Source: Spirodela intermedia
Lineage: Eukaryota > Streptophyta > Magnoliopsida > Alismatales > Araceae
Direction of reading: 5' to 3'
Assembly: GCA_902729315.2 (NCBI GenBank)
Contig: LR746267.1
Span: 5,581,386 to 5,645,385, forward strand
Length of the DNA stretch: 64,000 nucleotides
Notes under the pieces: generated by a model
What the model saw: the letters and a program-made list of their open reading frames with translations, nothing else
The model's database searches: none
Told to the model about the DNA's origin: nothing
Translations under genes and position numbers: made by a program
Shown here: one piece after another, positions 62,888-64,000 of the stretch
Layout of the letters: every line of letters begins with the position of its first letter
Position numbering within the stretch: the first letter of the stretch is position 1

Positions 62888-64000
62888 ATCATCTGATATT
62901 AAACAAGAAAGCAACCAACCTTTTATGTAATGGAATTTGTATAGTCTCATTAGGTACAGATTGTACTAATACCCATAACAATTTTTTTGTGTTTGTTGCA
63001 AGTTTAGGCTTCATCATTCTATACAAATTGTACAAAGTTTTGGTTTAGGAACTCAAATTTCTTTTAGATGAATTACTTTAAACTAATTTTTCGACCCATA
63101 TGCATCTAGGTTTTCTTAGAAAAATTTGATATCTTGATTGTTGGATTTAATCGATTAAGTAGAATACCAAGAGGGGGGATTGAATTAGTTTCTTATGTTT
63201 TATATTTTATTCTTTTGTTATGTTCATGTGTGTATATGTCAACAAACGTTCTGACACAATTTCTCTATTGTAATTATAGGTTTTCTTAAATTAGTCTTCT
63301 TTTTTATACAATTTCACTCTAGTTTCTCTCTCTCACTCATCACCATGAGAGACACATGAGTTTTTGTACTAGATCACCCTTCAGGGGCTACATCAAATTT
63401 TAGAGGATCCTTCCTACTTGATTTCACTATTTCTTTCTAAAAATATAACTAATTTCATGAGATCAGTAGCCAAAACATTCATGTCCAATCTTCATAGAGA
63501 CCACAGCCCTCTTTGGGTAGAGTGTGACCCTCAACACCACATATCTAAGTTGAGTACATAGATAGAAGTAATTTTAGTAACAATTATTGACTTTATTAAT
63601 CAGTATATAATAGGTCATATGATGCAGCTTTCAACTCTTTACAGTAACTTTGCTTTGAAAAATGGAATATGATCCACTTTTCAACTTGAATAAATGAAGT
63701 GGATGGATATCTTCATTTTGCATTGGTTCTAGTTTTTTGTAAGCTCATTTTATTTATCCTCCAACATCTCCTTGTCATTTCAGCACCTAAGAAACTGTCA
63801 TACAAATTCGAAATTCTTCCTATTTCTCCACCATCATGTTAGTGATCTTCAATTGCTCTTCAATTTGAAGCTTTTCATTCTCACATAGGTTGCCCTTGAT
63901 TTTTATCTCAAAATATGTAATACATTTACATATATTTTTTACTTTTAAGATTTAAGTTAGACTTAGTCATTGAGATTCTCATTTAACATATGTTGTAGAT
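62888..64000. other. AT-rich sequence to window edge
   Basis: No gene recognised. AGAGGGGGGATTGAATTAG at about 63170 resembles a non-coding copia segment. Confidence 0.4.

Overview
The window is nuclear DNA from a flowering plant. The genes carry GT-AG introns, CT-rich leaders and GC-rich exons, and AT-rich retrotransposon debris lies between them. Exon composition and ALP1/SKIP30 similarity suggest a monocot. Some low-copy text near 56.3 kb reminds me of Musaceae sequence, but that is memory only and weak. There is no sign of bacterial, organellar or viral origin.

Layout. 0.25-20.7 kb (+): a complete 31-exon UTP20 gene (SSU processome, 18S rRNA maturation), read exon by exon to 2702 residues with consistent phases. 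21.5-26.3 kb: a decayed Ty1/copia element on the minus strand with short LTRs. 27.4-29.9 kb (+): a 6-exon vicilin-type (7S globulin, double cupin) gene with ABRE/RY-like promoter motifs. 30.4-31.8 kb (-): a lipid-transfer-protein (8-Cys) gene, probably two exons. 32.1-34.9 kb (-): CDC73 (Paf1 complex), three exons, whose first intron is filled by two tandem arrays. One array was generated from the exon 1/intron 1 splice junction itself. 35.3-35.7 kb: a CT-rich leader-like island facing away from CDC73. 40.8-41.9 kb (+): single-exon SKIP30 (F-box/kelch). 42.5-44.8 kb (-): two-exon ALP1, a domesticated Harbinger transposase that has lost all catalytic residues. 45-56 kb: decayed LTR retrotransposons, namely a second copia and a Ty3/gypsy with PR-RT-RH-INT order, both minus strand. 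56.2-57.2 kb: a GC-rich island with a 93-bp tandem repeat and a truncated UGT fragment. 57.2-64 kb: AT-rich sequence, a GA microsatellite of about 480 bp and a 74-bp tandem repeat, with no gene recognised.

The genes are unrelated housekeeping, seed and regulatory loci, not a co-acting cluster. The most unusual features are the splice-junction minisatellite in CDC73, a long near-perfect hairpin in UTP20 intron 7 (possible young MIRNA or MITE), a GC-AG intron in UTP20, and a group of unidentified coding-like fragments at 36.2-37.8 kb. I found no wholly new multi-gene system.
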